Positions 31,535-45,900 of a stretch of DNA of 64,000 nt are shown in pieces; position 1 is the first letter of the stretch, and each line of letters opens with the position of its first letter. The stretch spans positions 54,220,746 through 54,284,745 of the forward strand of contig OZ038479.1 of the NCBI GenBank assembly GCA_964036315.1, given 5' to 3'. The DNA is from Acanthosepion esculentum (taxonomy: Eukaryota; Mollusca; Cephalopoda; Sepiida; Sepiidae). The notes beneath the pieces were generated by a model that saw only the letters and a list, made by a program, of their open reading frames with translations, made no database searches and was not told the origin of the DNA. Both the position numbers and the translations under genes were made by a program.

Positions 31535-34500
31535 TAGGAACTTCCACTCGTCTGTGAAAAAATTAGCAATGATGAAGAAATGCCCCAAACTTAATAAAAG
31601 ACAAGTTTTATCATCAAAATCATTGTTATTATTATGAGAAAAGACCAAAGAATTTTTTATTATTAAATTATATTTTCTTGCTTCAGCAAGGGGACCATAG
31701 GATGTGTTAGCAACTTTTTCAAGGTGAAAAACACATTGATTTGTAAATTCTTGCAAAAATCAAATAATTGTTGGGTTTTAATGAAACTTTCAGAACTTAT
31801 GAATGAAATTATTTGCAAAATGTTTTCTTTTAGAAAATCTTGGAAAAATATTTTTTATATATCTTACCCCCACCCACTTAATTAATTTTTTGAAATTTCA
31901 AGAAATTAAATTTTATGCTGATTTAATGTTTATATTAATTAAAAGCAGAACTCCTTGGAGAATTTAAATCATAAATTTTTATTTTGTAAAACCAAAATCT
32001 GCTCTGAATCATGAAATAAAAAATGCAATAAAACAAGGACATTATTTAATTAGAAAAGCTTTTAATTGGTTTTATAAATATGACATTATGGGCACTATTG
32101 ACTCATGGAAATAATTTTGAATTTTTTTGGATAATCATATGAAATATTTTAAATACAGATGTTCATACACAACATTATCAAACAATTGGAGCAATAACTG
32201 TATTAAATGTAATTTCAAATTACCTAAAATTCAATAAAACATTAGATTATAGAGAATATTTTCCTAAATATTTAAGATTACAGACTAGTTTAAAATTATA
32301 TAAAAAAGGTGCTGACATTATAATCCTCAAGTAAATGTAGATATATACACCATAGAAAAAAATTAGATTGCCTTCTGCCTGTCAGTCAACACCTTAAATA
32401 AACAGCTGCTGCCATGTTAAAACATGCATTTGTGTGATATTTTAAACTTAAAATAAATAATTGATTTCAAATCAGATTAAGTAAACTTTAAATTGGTTAA
32501 TATTTCTCAGATAAATTTTCAAAAAAGTATATTTTATTTTTGAAAGAAAAATATAATTCTCTTAATAAAGAGAATTATATTCCAATGACATATGGCTAAA
32601 AATGGTGCTCAAAATGAAACCTATTTCCAGTCAATTTAAATTAGATTTGAAATACAGTAAAGTATTTAATTTATTGGAAATATTAATTTTAATCTATTAG
32701 CTTGAAATTAAAACTAAAAGTTTCAAGAAAGATTTTTCTTTTTTTAAATTCATTTTAAATCTTAGGTAATGTTTTTCTGTGGAGATTCCTATATTAAAAG
32801 CTTTTGGAATTAAATAATGTCTCAGTGTCTTTATTTTACAATTCAGAGCAGATTTTCTGTAACCAGGGTTCGAGTTTGATAAAAAAAAAATAATTTGATT
32901 ATTTAAATTCACCAAAGTTTTGTACTTATAACTACACATTAAGTGCTTCAAAAAAGAATTTCTCAAAATTTCATAAAATTAAAGGTAGAGGAGGTTGGGT
33001 GGGGTTAACAGATGTAAAATAATAAAAATTTTTTTATCAAATTTGTCTAAAAACAAAATGTTTCAAAAATAACTCTTTTCATTTATGAATAACTTCTGAA
33101 AATTTCATTAAAATTCAACAATTATTTGATTTTTTGTTTGGTTTGGTTTGTTTTGCAGCATATCAACCTCAATGGGTCATTTAGTGCCAACAATTTTTTT
33201 TTTCTTTCATGGTAATATTTTTGTTTTGTCAGAAATCTATTTCTGTTTTTTCAAAAATGTATAGCTGGTAATATTATTTTCCAAAAATGTATTATCAGTG
33301 GCTTTGCTGTTGGGCGTAGTTTATTGTCATACCCGGGTTGCGGATGTAGTTTATCGGCATACTCAGGACGAATCTGATTTTTGCAAGAATTTCCAAATCA
33401 AAGTGTTTTTCACCACAAAGACACTCAAATTTCCCATACAAATTTACGATTGCCTGTTGACGCATGAAAATCATCATTTTTAACCAAAATATAAATGTTC
33501 TGAAAAGGTTTAAAATCATAATTTGATAATTAAAAAATTCTTTGATCTTTCCTTTGAGTAATAAATCTGTTTTCATTCAATTTGGGAAATTTTTTCATCA
33601 TGTCTTCATTTTTTAGTGAATGTACATACTAAAATTGTTTGAATAGCATAATTTCCTGATTTTTGGCAAATGTTTTTAAAACAGGCGGTTGCGATTTTTT
33701 CTTTCACTTAAAAAAAAGCATCCATGGTTAATCAGTGGGTTAACAGATTTAAAAAAACATTTTTACTAAGTTTTTCTAAAAAAAGAAAATATATTATAAA
33801 AGACACAGTTTAAAATAATTTCATTTATTTGTGAATAAGACCTGAAAGTTTTATTAAAAATGTGACAATTATTTGATTTCTGCAAAAATTTAGAAATTGA
33901 AATTTTCTATACTAACATGTGGGTTTCTCTAAATAATAAAAGAATGTTTTGACATATAATTAGGTACCTCCACTAATTTTGTATACATAGGTTTAAAATG
34001 AAATTTGAAAAAATAAAAATACTTTCTTGAAGCTTTCATTTTAGCTTTCATTGAAAACTAAAGGATTAAAAATTTACTACTTCCAGGAAAATACTCTGTG
34101 ATGTATTTAAAAACAAATTATATTGATTGGAATCAATACTTTTTTTCAGTAAAATTGATAAAAATGGCCATTATTAGGTGTCAACCTTTGTAAACAAAAA
34201 TTAATTCTCAGATTCATAAATCTTTCAAAAATAAAATATATATTTCTGAAACATTATTTGAGGAAAATTAGCAAATTTAAAGTTAAATTAATCTGATTTG
34301 AAACAAATACTACTTATTTTTTTTACATGGTAATCGATTTTTTGATAGCCATATGGCTGCTGAAAATATTCATAGTTAACTATGGTGGAGCAGCTGACAA
34401 AGTTTATATGAGGATTTTTTTCTGTAAGGGGTGGGAGACAACACTTAAAACACATGATGTTTTAATTATAATGTTGGGATTTTCACAAACATGCTTAGAA

Positions 34501-37500
34501 ATTCTGCATGTATATACACATACAAAAGCAAATCAAAATTCTTTTTAAAAATATTCATATTCACCAGATTGTAATAAGCTTTACAATATAAGATTAGTAT
34601 AGTTTTACTTAATAATATTTCCTAAGAGTTATCACATTCAGACTGAATTTTAAAACATTGAAAATTATTCAATTTAAAATTGTAAAAAATGAAAACAAAT
34701 CTTGTAAAATTCATTTTTCATCGAAAATATTTTTTCTTCAAACAATATTGTCTTTAATATATCATTCATAAAAGTAGGTACCTCCACTGAATTTTCAATA
34801 CCTAAGGTTTAAAATGAATTTTTCAAAAATGAAAAAGCATTATTGAAGCTTTCATTTTAGCTTGAAAGCTAAATAATTACATTTACTATTTCCAGTAAGC
34901 AAAATTATCTTTATTGACATATCGATAAGTTCCAATGTGAGGACAGCTAGTATGGAGGACCAGAATTGACATAAATTTATGAAATCTAAGTGAACTTATT
35001 TTCCTGGCATTTAATTACCTTAAAAATTAACAATTTCATTTTATCTAATATTTTATTAACTTTTAGTCACATTTGAAGATACTTCATGAAAATTTTAAAA
35101 TACTATAAAATTTTCTTAATTTTAAAATTTAATAGCTGAAATTAAAATAAATTAAGCCAGAAAATTAACACATAGATCTGGAATTTTTTTTATAATAATT
35201 AAAATATTGTTTAATCATTAATAGTTAATAAACTTTAACATTAGCTAAAAACATTTTTTCTATTTTCTCCAATCCAAAAATTGTGAACATTGTCCAACAC
35301 TATTCAAAATTCATAAAAAAATGATAAAACTAATTTCAGATATGAATGAAATAAAGTATAAAAATAATTAAATTTATTAAACCTTACTTTTAAAATTAAA
35401 TAAAATGCCTTTATCAAAATAATTGTCATTAAAAAGAATAAACTGAAAAAAGTAAAAAAAAAAATTTATTTCTTCTTAAAAAAAAGTTAAACTAAAAAAA
35501 TTACTCAATTGAAGTATGACCCACACTAATATAAATACATAAAATAAAAATATTTAGGAAAAATTGAAATTGAAAAAAGTAAAATTTACTTTAAATTTTA
35601 AAGTTTTAAAGCTGAAAGGATGATGTTGAAGACCTGTTGAAACGCAAGTACTAATGAATAACGAATTGCAGACAAGCAAATTTCTTTGTAAAGGGAGAAA
35701 AACTCTAGCACATGACCATTTCATAATAATACCATGTTTAGGCTACCATAGATTAAAAAAAAAAGGAACAATTAAAGTAAAAGAATTAAAAATTATTTTA
35801 AAAATAATGACATTTATTAAGTATTTCAATTTTGGATTCATAAATTTTGTTTCCACTTAATTACAATATGACATAAAGGAAAGAAAGGAATACAGAATTT
35901 TAAATGATTTTTAAATTATTATAATTAAAAATTTTTTAAAATGAAAAAATTCTTGTAAAAATTCATTATTAATTAAAAAATTTTTTTCCTAAGACAATAG
36001 TGTCCTTAATATAACTTATTTACAAAAGCAATTAAAAGCTTTTCTAATTAAATAATGTCATAGTTTGATTACTTTTATTTAGTTTGCTCCATTCAGAGCA
36101 GATTTTAAGTAAAAATAGTAAAAGTTTGAAAAAGAAATTGTATGATTTACATTCTCCAATAATAATAATAAAACAAATTCTGAACAGGAAAATTAATTTT
36201 GTGAAGTGTGTGTGTGGTGTAACATGTAAAAAAAAAAAAATTATTTTTATCAAAATTTTTTAAAACAAAAATAATTTAATTCATTTGTGAATAAGTCCTG
36301 TAAATTTTATTAAAATCTGACAATTATTTGATTTTTGCATGAATTTCCAAATTAACGTTTTTCACCGGAAAAAAACGCAATAAACACACACTGTCAAAAT
36401 TACATCTCGCGCCATGTAAAAAAAAAAAAAAAGAGATTTTTAACCAATATTACGAATGTGTCAGAAAGTTTAAAAATTTTTTTAAATAATAAAAAATTGC
36501 TTTGATCTTTCCATAAACATTTTGGCGATAAAATTTTGTTTTTATTAAATTTGGAGCCTTTCTTCATCATGCTATACTGTTTTTCTGCAAAAAATTAGAT
36601 ATATTCAATATTCTACCAAAAAGTAGCATCTGAGCATGGTGAAAAAGGCCCCAAATTTAATAAAAACAAAGTTTTATCACCAAAATGTTTATGTTATTAA
36701 GAGGAAAAACCAAAGTTTTTTTCAATTATTTTTAAAAAATTTTTATCCTTTCTAGCATGTTCAAAATTTTGGTTAAAAATTTTGTTTTTTTATCTCAGCA
36801 GTCGCGTAATATTTAATTTTTTAGCATATTTTTCAGTTGAAAAACACATGAATTTTGAAATTCTTGCTAAAATCAAATAATTGTTAGATTTTAATGAAAC
36901 TTTCAGAACTTATTTAAAAATGAATTATTTTAGAAATGTTTGTTTTTGTAGAGAGTCATGGTAAAAATATTTCTTTTACATCTTTTACCCTCCTCCACCT
37001 TACTTAATGTGTAATTTTTTAATTAAATGCAAAAGACTGAAGAATATGAATCATCGATTTTTTTTGTAAATCGAGGTGCATTTCTACCCAAACTTTAGCT
37101 CTGAATTGTAAAATACAAATCCCATTAAAACTAAGACTTTATTTAATTAGACAAGCTTTTAATGGCTTTTATGATTAATATATGTTAAGGACATTATTGT
37201 CTGAAGCCAAAATATTTTCCAATGAAAAATGAATATATGTATCTCTGGAAATGCTCTTATTAAAAGATCTATTTTTACAGATCTTAAATTTGAAAGCTTA
37301 TTACAATCTGGAAAGTGTTTCTATTTTTAAAATAATTTTTTTGATATGCCAAACATTTCCAACAAAACTATGAAAACACAATTCAGAAATAATGTCACAT
37401 GTTTTCAGTGTTGTTTCTCCTGATAGCAAGGATCCAACCTCATAAATTGCATTGATTTCATGTCAAATTCTCTGACTGACCATCATCCTCACATTTCCAA

Positions 37501-38400
37501 AATTTTTAATTTCTTTTTTTTTCTTTTTTTTTACAAATTTCATTAAATATTTTCTTTTCATTTTTTAAATATAATCAATTTTTTCTTTTTCAGTGAGAGA
37601 CATACTGCAATTATTAATTATTTTCTTTTTTCAATTCAATTTTAGGGACAGAAACAGTGCAGGATTTGAACATATCTTTGTAAGAAAAGTACCTAAAACA
37701 ATCAATTAAATATTAAACTTTTGAAAGTATTTTAATTTTTAAGAAGTACTTTATAGTTAAATAAGCTGGTTTACTTAAAATTCGAAAATACTGTCATTTC
37801 TGTCCTTTCCTCCAATAAATTGCCGAGGTTAGTTGTCAATACATTGCCATAAATGTCAATTCACACCTCCAAAACCAGTCACCATGGTTAGACGTGCTTT
37901 TCTTATTTTCAACTAAATTTTTTCTGATAAAAATTAAATAATGTTTGTTTGCAATTATGTTAAGTAAACTTTAAATTATCTAATTTTCCTGAAATAACTT
38001 TTGAAAAAAGTATAATTGAATTTTACAAGATTTTTAAATAGAGAATTTCACTTTTGTTTACAAAGTTGTCAAAAATGGCTAACGTTTGATTTTATGTAAA
38101 TTTTGCTGACTCAAAAAAAAAAAAGAAAGAAAAAAAAGATTTTTAACTAAAATTTCGGACGTGCTAGGAAGGAGTAAAAAAAAAAAAAAAAAATAAAATA
38201 AAAAAACCACTAATCAAAAAATACTTTGGTCTTCCCTCTTAATAACAAACATTTAGAATCTAAATGTTTGTTATATCCACATGAAAAAAAGGCCCTAAAC
38301 TTGATAAACAATTTTTTTATTATCTAAATTTTAGATAATAAAAAAATTGTTTATCAAATTTAGGGCCTTTTTTTCATGTGGGTATACTCTTTTATTTTAG
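31535..38400. repeat. mosaic of TAGGTACC-family copies in both orientations
   Basis: Recurrent family landmarks ('gaataagtcctgaaagtttcattaaaatccgacaattatttgattttt', seen here in varied forms, plus the 'aaaattttgtttttatt' terminus) recur many times. TAGGTACCTCC ends appear at 33961 and 34781. Head-to-head termini at 36490-36720 form a long imperfect inverted repeat. No transposase or other gene is supported. The many long AT-rich frames have no family signature. Confidence 0.5.
38242..38385. repeat. two adjacent long hairpins
   Basis: Hairpin one (38242-38274) has perfect 16-bp arms around one base. Hairpin two (38273-38385) has arms of about 56 bp (38273-38328 and 38330-38385) with very few mismatches. 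The sequence derives from the TAGGTACC-family terminus (aaaggccctaaacttgataa). Confidence 0.85.
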
Positions 38401-39006
38401 CGAAGTATTGAATATAACCTACATAAAAGCAATTAAAATTCTTAGTTTTATTGCGTTTTTTTTTTTTTTCGATTCAAAATAGATTTTCGGTAAGAAGGGG
38501 TCCGATTTTGCAAAAAATAAATAAATCAATTTAAATTCTTCAAAGAATTCTGCTTTTAACTAAAAGTCACTAAAAAAAATATCGAATTGAATTTCTCAAG
38601 TTTTCATAAAATTAAAGGGCTGAAACACATGTAAAAAAAAAATATTTTTACCAAGATTTAATAAATTAAATTTAAAAAAAATCATTTCATTCATTTGTGA
38701 GTAAGTCCTGAAAATAAGTCATTAAAATCCGACAATAATTACATTTTTGCAAGAATTTCCAAATTAAAGTCTGTCACCGAAAAAAAAAGAAAAGAGGATG
38801 CTATACTGAAAGTTAGTTTATCCGCTGACGGAAGAAAAACAAATTTGTTAATCAAAATACTTTGATCCTTCCTATTGAAGATTTTGACGATAAAACTATG
38901 TTTTCATTACGCTTTTGTAGGATGTTTTCATTACGGTATGCTGCATTTTTTTTCTTTTCTTTTAAGAATATTGTTCTTCGTTTAGAAAACAAAACAAACC
39001 TACTAA

Positions 39007-39154
39007 CAGTGTGACCCGGATATAAGAGAAACTCGGATATAAGAGAGATTTTATCTGGTCCCAAATTAGAGCCTGTGTTAAAACAAAATAGACCAAACTC
39101 GGATATAAGAGATTTCTCCGGTCCCGACAACTCTCTTATATCCGGGTTACACTG
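39007..39154. mobile_element. Tigger/pogo-type MITE, copy 2
   Basis: Termini cagtgtgacccggatataag and cttatatccgggttacactg match the copy at 18250-18387 in inverse orientation, and the interior ('ggtcccaaattagagcctgt') aligns as well. The 3' flank is TA while the 5' flank is AA, so the duplication is imperfect. Its position within the right arm suggests insertion after, or loss from, the left arm. Confidence 0.8.
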
Positions 39155-39289
39155 TATTTATTAGCTTACAAATAATTTAATTTTAAAATAAGTGAGTGCC
39201 GTCAGATTCTGGGTTCATTCTTAAAACATAAAACGTAGCATTTATAACATGAGTCTGCGAATTTTATTTAAAAAAATAAGCCCCTAAAT

Positions 39290-39800
39290 TTAACATGGTC
39301 AGTACTTTTCGCAATAAGTGTGATCAATTTTCTAAGAAAAGGAAAGGGTATCTTTTCGTTTTTCTATTTAAACACAAGAAAAGGAAAATGAACAACAAAC
39401 TTACGGATAAACTTATTAAGCTATCACTAACAAATTAAACAATAAACTAAATTATTCACGTTAATGATGATAAAGCTCACTAAACACTAGTTAGTAAACA
39501 ATACATATAGTTGAAAGAAAACGATCAGAGATGAACACGTCATCAACAAGACTGACTTTGTTGCAATTTGTACAAGTTAATTAAAAAAATAAAGTTTTAG
39601 ACACTTACATGTTCATCCAATTCATAAATTTTAATCGTTGCTGTATTTTAAAATGCTTAGATTGACTTTGATGAACTGCGATAAAAATATGTTCAAAACA
39701 AGACAGATGGCTTCCTTTGTGTAGGAAAATAATACTTTCTCGCCTCATACATCGAAGAGCATCATTAAAACGTAACAATGGGTTAACATACCCAACCCTA
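39290..39800 (-). repeat. dispersed repeat X, right-arm copy
   Basis: It is the reverse complement of 5580-6080, including 'acacttacatgttcatccaa' and 'acagatggcttcctttgtgt'. It is non-coding. Confidence 0.6.
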
Positions 39801-41734
39801 ATATCTGGTATTATAAATTTAAAAATTCGGTATTAATTATAGGTTCCTTCCTAATGCAGTTAAAAATTATCAAAAATCGTCCAAATGATACTTAACATAA
39901 GTAAATTTTAAACAAAATTTGAGAATGCATTTAAATTTTTAAAGTAATGTCCCCTTTTTGTAAAGTAAAATAAAGATAATCTATAAAAAAAGAAAATTAA
40001 TTTTACTTTACGCATTTAAATAAGGCTTTTGTTTTGAGATTTTTTTTAAAGTTCTTAACTTCAATTTATCGTTGATCCGACATTTTTATTGAAAAACTTA
40101 TGACAAAAAAATTTAAGAAAAAAATTCTGATGCAAAAAATAGCACAAACTTTACATTTTTCGATTCTTGAAAATGAAACACATCTGTGATTAATTAAAAA
40201 AAAAAATCTCGTCAGTCATCAGCAAATGAAGAAATTTCAAAATCGTACTGAAAAATTACAAGCAAATTTTTCAAAAATTAATATTCATTGTATATTTTTC
40301 CCTTTCAAATCAGAAAGAAAATAATGTTTTATTAAAATTAAATGCAAGGTGGCAACTCGCAGCAAAAATTACTTTTTGAGTTTTATTAAATGATTTTTCT
40401 AAGGTTTCAGGACAAATATATTTACTGAAATAATACCTTCCTTGATTTTTCTTCATAAAACTATATAAAAAACAAAATTTGTCATCACCCCATCTAATTT
40501 TAAAAGTATTCATTCACGACAAATAAAGGTCTAATTGATCCCCACCCGGCAATAACAATTATTGAGTATGCTATACAATTCATTTATTAATGTATAAATA
40601 CTGAAAATTCCTTTTAAAATAAATAATCCCCTGACTTTTCATAATTATTTTAAAACAGAAGTAGAATTATTTTGCTTTCATTTTGTAAAAAAAAAAAATG
40701 CATCCATTTTGGCAGTAAAATCTGGTAAAATATATATGTCTAAAAAAACTCAGATTATAGAAATTAAATGTTATTTAATCAGTTATGACAGGAAAGATGA
40801 ACCCTAAAATTTTCATATATGAAATAAAAACTAATTTCTAATTCAAATCGATCATTAGTATAATAGTTGAGCAATAATCCAACAGATGAATTGCAGAATT
40901 GTCCCATTTGTTGAAAAGGGATATTTTTCATGTTGGAAGGAAATATTTATTTATATAATAGGTTCTTGTGGAGATATTCTAGTGGTCATACAAAATTTTT
41001 CTGTGCAGGATACGTCATTTATAAAACCAGGTACCATGTTAAAAATATAGAAAATAAATTTTAATATAAATATTTCAGAATAAAAGATTTTTAAATTTCT
41101 TCAAATAAGTTCAAGCAGAAATGTTTGGATGGAGGAGGTGAAGGCCACCAGTGAACTCTGTGACTGCCTGCCTACTGCCTTGAATGTTGCAAGCAAGTCC
41201 TTTTTAGCAGTCAGGGTGGATACTTAACTCAGTGTTTTTTCTTGGCAATGTTCATGATTGACTCTGATATCTCAAATTTTATCTATATTTTGGGGGGATT
41301 TGTTTTGTGAACAGCATGTTATGCTTGGAGTCCCTGCTTCTTTTATTTTTTAAGTTTGCTTTCATAACATTCAGAAAGAGTTCTAATTTGAAGAAAAGTA
41401 TAACAAGACTGATGACGCCTTATTTAAAATGAAATGTTTTAGAAGCAAGTTCTAAATTGAGAAGCCATTTTTAGAGATAGAAAAATCACTGGTTGATGAA
41501 GTAGCTGCACTGACAGAAATCAACATAGATAACTGGGCTTATTAGTTGAGCAAGTGACTGTTCTGTCACTGCCATTGAACATGTTCCTGATTAACCAGAC
41601 AAATGCAAAAATAGAATGTTATTCTAAATAAATATAGGACAGTCCAAATTAGAGAAATAGATGAGGTTTTCACTTCTACATAATAGTACAATTTTATTAC
41701 AATTAGTCAAGAGTTAAAGAGTTATTTTTCATAT

Positions 41735-42315
41735 TGGACCAGTTTTCTTCTTGTTCATAATGTTTATTTTTTTACAAAGTGATGATCAGAATTCTAATAA
41801 AACCTAAACATATGATGAAATTGAATTCATACATTTTTTGTTGAAAATTTAGAACAAAAATAATAAACACTATTTATTATATTTACAACATTTATTTATT
41901 ATATTCTTTATTGGAATGGTTGGCAAAACATCGGCTGATTCAAACTTTATAAAATAGTAAATAATAAGGATTTCTTTATAGTTTCCTTTGAATAATTTAC
42001 TAAATGTTTATAAATTTATGAATAAAAAATTATTTTCATATTTATTTCTTTATGAATTGGTAAATGATAAATATTATATTGCATTAGTTTTTAGAATATT
42101 GTAAATATAAAATTATTCTTGTAAATAAACAATCTAATAAATAATGAGTCTAATATTGTTGTGGCCAATTCACAAGAACAAAGAAAATATATAAATTCAC
42201 TTTCATGTCCATATTTTATTTCAATTCTAATCATTGCTTTTTAAAACAATAACCATTACCGGGTGAATGTAGTTAAAATAATAGTAGTGTCAAGGGGAAA
42301 AACAGTATTTGTGAA
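41735..42315. repeat. fold-back element, copy 2
   Basis: The interior (tattccaataaa-type 'ggaatggttggcaaaacatc', 'tataaatttatgaataaa') and one terminus (gttaaaataatagtagtgtc, aaggggaaaaacag) match the element at 3955-4605. The other terminus is eroded. Confidence 0.45.
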
Positions 42316-42574
42316 ACTGTTTTTGTGTGGGCTTGAAGGTCCAAATTTGCCAAAACATCAATAGCATGGCAAATCTTAATGTATAAAAACAATCATTTCT
42401 TGTGCAGCAATGAATGTAAGTTTTTCTGTCAATTTGTGAGGAAATAATAACAAGATATTCTAATTAATATAAATTTGCTTCAGTGGTTTTTTATATGATT
42501 CCTTCAAAATGCAAATTTTGACATCAAAGCGATTAAAATTTTACTATGTTCACATTTATTTAAAATAGGAACAT

Positions 42575-42670
42575 TGTGAAAATGTTGAGCCACATAAACT
42601 TCACAAAATATGGTTTCTTTCCAGTGTAAATTCCTGTTTTAGTTTTGAAATGTTTGTAAATGCTTGTTCA
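42575..42670 (-). pseudogene. decayed C2H2 zinc-finger relic (right-arm partner)
   Basis: On the minus strand this carries 'ggaaagaaaccatattttgt' followed by 'tatgtggctcaacattttc', the linker and finger start of the local zinc-finger family. It aligns with 2900-3000 and then continues colinearly into 42545, where the left arm has its solo LTR. Confidence 0.55.
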
Positions 42671-42999
42671 TGCCCTGAATAATTATGTGTTGTCTCCAGT
42701 GTGTGTGAGTGTCTGTTTGATTTTAACTTTGCCTTAACCACTCCTATAGAATTGTTTCCCTTGCCACTGCATGGGGGGGGGGGGAACATGAGCACCTGCT
42801 GTTTTAAAATTGTTATAATTTTCTTTGTATTGTATGTACAGACTTGATTTTTTGTATACTAGTAAAAGAATGGACAAGGAATATTTCGACTTAATGCATT
42901 GTCCTGTATTCATGTTTTGACACAGAAGAAAAAAAATTGAAATGCAAAAAAAAAAAACAAATACATTAATATACTTTCATTATGCCATGTGGAGTTTCA

Positions 43000-45900
43000 G
43001 GGGTTCAGTCTATCTTATATTCTACCAGACTGTGGAACCTCTGGAAGCAGGGTTATGAGCAGAGTGCCACATCATACACTGGATCTGGTGGTGCTTCTTG
43101 TCTTGGTTTGGGTAAACAGCACAATCTGGGCAAGAAGGCCTGCCAGATTTCAGGTATTTGGGGTTTATCATAAGCTGGTGTTCTGGTGGGGAGGAATCTT
43201 TAGTCTGTTTACCTCTGCTGTGGGACACACCTGATTCATAGCCTTCCAGCAGGGAATGAACAAACCTAAGCCTAACCTTTTCAGCAATGACCCAGTGAGC
43301 TGACTTGGTTTTACAAACCACGGCATTACAGAAGCAGATTTCAAGCAGATAAAAAAAAAATTTCTACCATTTGGTAGATTAGTGCAGCACCATGAAGTAT
43401 GTTATCTGGTTGTCAGCTCTGTCTACCCACCACCCACCTCCATGTGTCAGACTGCACAGAACTAGGCCTATACATGAACCTGGTATGACCTTCATGATGT
43501 TTTGACCAAACTTATTTTCTGAAGGTTTTAGCAGTGTAGGCAGTAGTCATCAAATTTACTGGCCTTTTGTCATATCAGGAAATGTATAAAATTAGGTACC
43601 TCCATGAGATCACTAAAAAAAGAGCATAGCATGATGAAAAAGACATCAAACTTGATGAAAAGGAAACTTTATTGCCAAAATGTTTATGTTATTGTTACGT
43701 GGAAAGATCAAAGTATTTTGGGGGTATTTTTTTTACATTTTTTAATCGTTCCTAGCACGTCCATAATTTTCGTTAAAAATCTTTTTTTTTTTGAGTCAGA
43801 AAAATTGACAGATAATCAATCATGTCAACCATTTTTTCCCATTTTTATAAAAAAAAAATGAAAATCTCAGTTTAAAATTCTTTTAAACATCAATTATAAT
43901 TTTAAAAAATTTATTTTAAGAAAATCAGAAATTATGTTTATTTAAAATATTTTGAAACAAGCTTAACTTAGTTTCTGCACCGAAAAGATGTAGTTGGAAA
44001 ATAAAACAAAGCAGGACATAACATTTGTGTCACTTGACAGGTGACAAATGATATTTTAATGGCGTATTGATAGCTTACGTGAGGATAATTTATTCTATGG
44101 AAGGAGAGAAGTGAAATTATTTAGATTTAAGTGAACGTTATTTTTAAGAAAAACTTTCAGTGCTCTATTTTTTTTTGTACTTAGCTTTCACCTTTACGTT
44201 TACGATGCTTTATGGAAAATATATTATAAAGAAATTAAAATAAGACTGTTGAGAGTGAGATTAAATTTCATAAAATTGAAATAAGACGACTCACTGAAAA
44301 CTGTAAAACAACTTCACAAAATTGAAATTGCACTGAAATATGTAAATGAAATAAATGGTACTTTTAAAAATGTAGTAATGTTGCTGCTGAAAATGGCTTA
44401 GGATGGTGTTCAAATTTTTTTAATTAGTAAAAACGCTAATTCAAAATGCTCAACATGTGTTTTGCAAGAAGAATTTGCAATAATGAGATGGACGTTCAGT
44501 GGAGAACGCTTACACTCAAGCCACGTGATGTTTTATTACTTGTGATCTTCCATACTTTTTAATTACAGCCATTTTAATGATTTTTTATGAACACCAAATT
44601 ACAGGTCTTCTGATTGGACGAAGTGATACAATTTACAAAGTGCTAAAAAATTATCTATCTCATAAGGACATTTATGAAACTGAATGCAGCTTTCAACTAA
44701 TTTTATAATATTTTAACAGCTTAAATGTAAAAATCTAGAATAATTAAAGAAATAATAAATAATCATATTAAAAAGTCATTTTCATCGAAAAAATTTTTTG
44801 CTTTCAGAAAATGTTATCCATATTCATAAAAACAACTAAAAGCAAATAAAAGCATTTGAAATTAAATAATATCTTTGTTTTATTTAGTTTTGTATGTTAC
44901 AATTCAGGGCTGATTTTCAGCTAGAGGGGTCCAATTATAAAGAAAAAAAGAACATGATTTTCTTTCCTCAAAGCCTTGTGCTCTTAACTAATATAATCCC
45001 TAAAGTGAATGGGATTGAATTTCTAGAGTTTTCATAAATTAGTTATGGCGGGGGGGGGGGAATAAATATAAAAAAAATATTTCTGCCATGACTTTCAAAA
45101 AAAAAAAAAACATATTTATAATAATTTCCATCATCTGTGAATAGTTTCTAAAAGTTTCATTAACATCCGACAATTATTTTTATTTTTGCAAGATTGTCAA
45201 AATTAATGTCTGTCATACAAAAAAAAATGTTAAAAATTGTATATGTTATTTTAATAGTTCCGCTGATACAAAGAGAAACAAGGTTTTTTTAATCAAAATT
45301 TAGAATGTTCTAAAAAGAAGGAAAATTTTAAAAAAATAATTAAAAATAACTTTGGTCATTCCTCTTAATAATAACAAACATTTAGATGATAAAATTTTGT
45401 TTTCATCAAGTTTGGCGTCTTTTTCATGATGCTATGCTCTTTTTTTAGTGATCTCATGGAGGTACCAATATAAAATGTATCCATCCCTGTGTGATGGAGG
45501 CCTCACCTGCTTGGGGTTTTGCTGCTTTCATTTCATTCAGCACACCCTTGCATTTCACACATAGTGTGCCATATGCTCCTGTTCCATGTTGGGCTTTGGT
45601 GGGTAAAACAATGCAGGGGACGACAAACTATTGTCCATGTAAATTACATGTCCTCTGTTTTGTACATTCTCCAAGGAGAAAACAATTTTGTAGGTAACAC
45701 CAAACATTCTTGGTGCCTGAGGTGTTTCTCAGGCTAAGTACAGCTGCTAATTGTAGAAGTAGCTGGTTTTTGCGTCGATTAGCTCCAAGGCTTTCAAATC
45801 CCATTTGGTTGGTTTTGTGAGCATGTACATAAGCAAACTTGTTCTGCCTTCGAAAGGAATCATACTTTCATCCACTGACAATTCCTTAAAGTCAAAGTGG

